From: Cyprinodon diabolis
Lineage: Eukaryota; Chordata; Actinopteri; Cyprinodontiformes; Cyprinodontidae
Length of the DNA: 64,000 nt
NCBI GenBank assembly: GCA_030533445.1
Contig: CM060069.1
Location: 29,768,837 to 29,832,836 of the forward strand
Reading direction: 5' to 3'
Shown: one piece after another, positions 62,511 to 64,000 of the stretch
How positions within the stretch are numbered: the first letter of the stretch is position 1
How the letters are laid out: each line of letters opens with the position of its first letter
Position numbers and translations under genes: made by a program
Notes under the pieces: generated by a model
What the model was told of the DNA's origin: nothing
The model's database searches: none
Seen by the model: only the letters and a program-made list of their open reading frames with translations

Positions 62511-64000
62511 TTCAAGAAAATGTTCTGGTGAATTGACATGTTAAGGTAACGTTTTTGCTCAAAATTCACTGCATGTGGAGGAATTGTCTTTCATTTAAAG
62601 CCACAGATGATGAAGATTGTTTTAACAAGACAAAATGCAGAAAAGTTTCAAAAGGCACTCTTCTTAGTTGCTGCAAAATTTTATTACAACCAAATGGATT
62701 TTCTAATTAATGAACACTAAAACACCAAGAGCTCAATAACTATATTATCCTTACATGTTACTGTTGAATGGATCAATAAAGTATTTGAATCCACACCAGA
62801 GGCAGATGGACATTGTTGCTTCTAAAGTGTCTTTTGTTTGTTTATTTCCAGTAAAATCCCTAAATTTAAATCAGATGTATTGGGAAAAAATGCATTATTA
62901 GATTTATAAGGTGTTGGCAATGATGTATGGGAGTGGGAAAATCTTCACTTTAGTGTGTGGGTGGTAAATTGAAGATCATACAATTCATCTGACAGTGTTT
63001 CAAGCCATGTGCTTCTGTGTGAGATTGACAGAGTTTGGGGAAAAATATAAAGTGCTGAAAGGAAATAAGTGAGAGGCAGCAGGAGGGAAGAATACAGAAA
63101 TTATGGACAAAGAGTCGAAGAGAGTAAGACCAGAAAGCGTGGCTGATGAAAAGATGAAGAGCGAAGGGGACGCGTGCTATAGATGCAAGCTCATTAAACA
63201 GCACATTAGCTGATGAGTAAAAAAAAAAAAAAAAAGACCGTCTGAGATCGCTGGATGCAAGAGGGAGTGTTCAAGGGCAGATGCAACTTGATGAAAGTGT
63301 CTTAATCACTGCTTTCTGGCCAGAAAAAGATCAATCAGCAGCAACACAGCAGACTGATGGAAAGCAAAGTTCCTGCGGCGATCCAACATTGGCTCCCCTT
63401 AGACTTCTCACATCATTACTTTGTGTTTTTTTCCCCCAATTACTAATCCACTGTTTGCTAAAGGAATATTTTAGACTGTTAGCGATACTAGTGCCTTAGC
63501 TGTTGGACTTGGGATGAACTCAACCTGCAGACATTACTGAAAACCAGCGGGCATAACTTAAGACATTATATCAATAAAAAAACAGACTTAATTCGCTTTC
63601 AAATGAACAGAAAATGTATTAGACAAATAAACATGTTGGAAAAAACCTGACATAACAGCAACACACATCATTTTGACTCTACCCATTGTGCCCTAAAAAT
63701 TCAGCTTTTACCTAAGGACAACAAGAACAACAATAAACTATAATAAAGTCATGACATTTACATACAGTTTAGAAACCATGACTCAACATAGCTAATTCTA
63801 CTTCCTACATCTGCTTTTATTTTTGTAATGCCTCCCAAACGATGCAAAGCCTAAGCTTACAATCTCAGTTTAAATAGTCAGCATCCTTAAAGACTGAATA
63901 AAGAGAGGAGGTTCAGCATAACATCGCTGTGAGAGGAAACACCAGTAACTCTAACGAGTGGTATGTGGCACCATTTGGAGGTTGTATTGTCTGGCATGAA

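Larger units (their letters stand above)
50812..64000 (-). other. 5' tnks intron, at least 13.2 kb, no ARC1 exon
   Basis: I looked for the minus-strand ankyrin consensus (PLHNACSFGH, PLHEAA, GADPN) and for a Gly/Ser-rich first exon and found neither. The segments 53000-57100 and 57500-61800 hold AT-rich sequence, short simple repeats and the hairpins listed, and nothing else I can support. Confidence 0.75.

Overview
The window is vertebrate, almost certainly teleost fish, nuclear DNA. Single-copy coding sequence is confined to short exons with GT-AG borders. These are separated by AT-rich introns full of Tc1/mariner, hAT, Harbinger-like, L2-like LINE, Penelope-like and LTR remnants and microsatellites, a mixture typical of ray-finned fish.

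One protein-coding host gene is present: tankyrase 1 (tnks), on the minus strand, incomplete at both ends. Twenty-two consecutive exons can be read from 50811 (5') down to 190 (3'). All 21 internal junctions keep the reading frame, giving 2586 nt, about 862 codons. The product runs from the start of the second ankyrin-repeat cluster (ARC2), through ARC3, ARC4 and ARC5, a Ser/Gly/Ala-rich linker and the SAM domain, into the PARP catalytic domain, and stops at the catalytic His of the LFHG motif. The N-terminal HPS-type region and ARC1 would lie beyond base 64000; the rest of the PARP domain lies to the left of base 1. The linker ([13 protein letters not shown]) and the SAM sequence ([10 protein letters not shown]) indicate tnks rather than tnks2.

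Layout. 1-6134: PARP, SAM and linker exons, a GGAT array, a Harbinger-like element and one copy of an ATTAATC-rich repeat. 6135-16439: ARC5 exons, an L2-like LINE, Tc1 relics, a solo LTR, two blocks of diverged tandem repeats and a Penelope-like relic that ends close to a splice donor. 16440-31163: ARC2-ARC5 exons with short to medium introns, an apparently intact Tc1 element (17163-18410) and a hAT element interrupted by a smaller hAT MITE (22622-24413), both with target duplications. 31164-48788: a 17.6 kb intron holding only transposon debris and microsatellites. 48789-50811: the two most 5' exons. 50812-64000: more than 13 kb of intron with a CpG-rich patch, a Tc1 relic and hairpins; no ARC1 exon was found.

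The transposase at 17245-18276 is the only other complete coding sequence. No new host system was found. The points most worth checking are the intact Tc1, the nested hAT pair, the inverted ATTAATC-rich copies within one transcription unit, and a CpG-rich patch just upstream of the first visible tnks exon.
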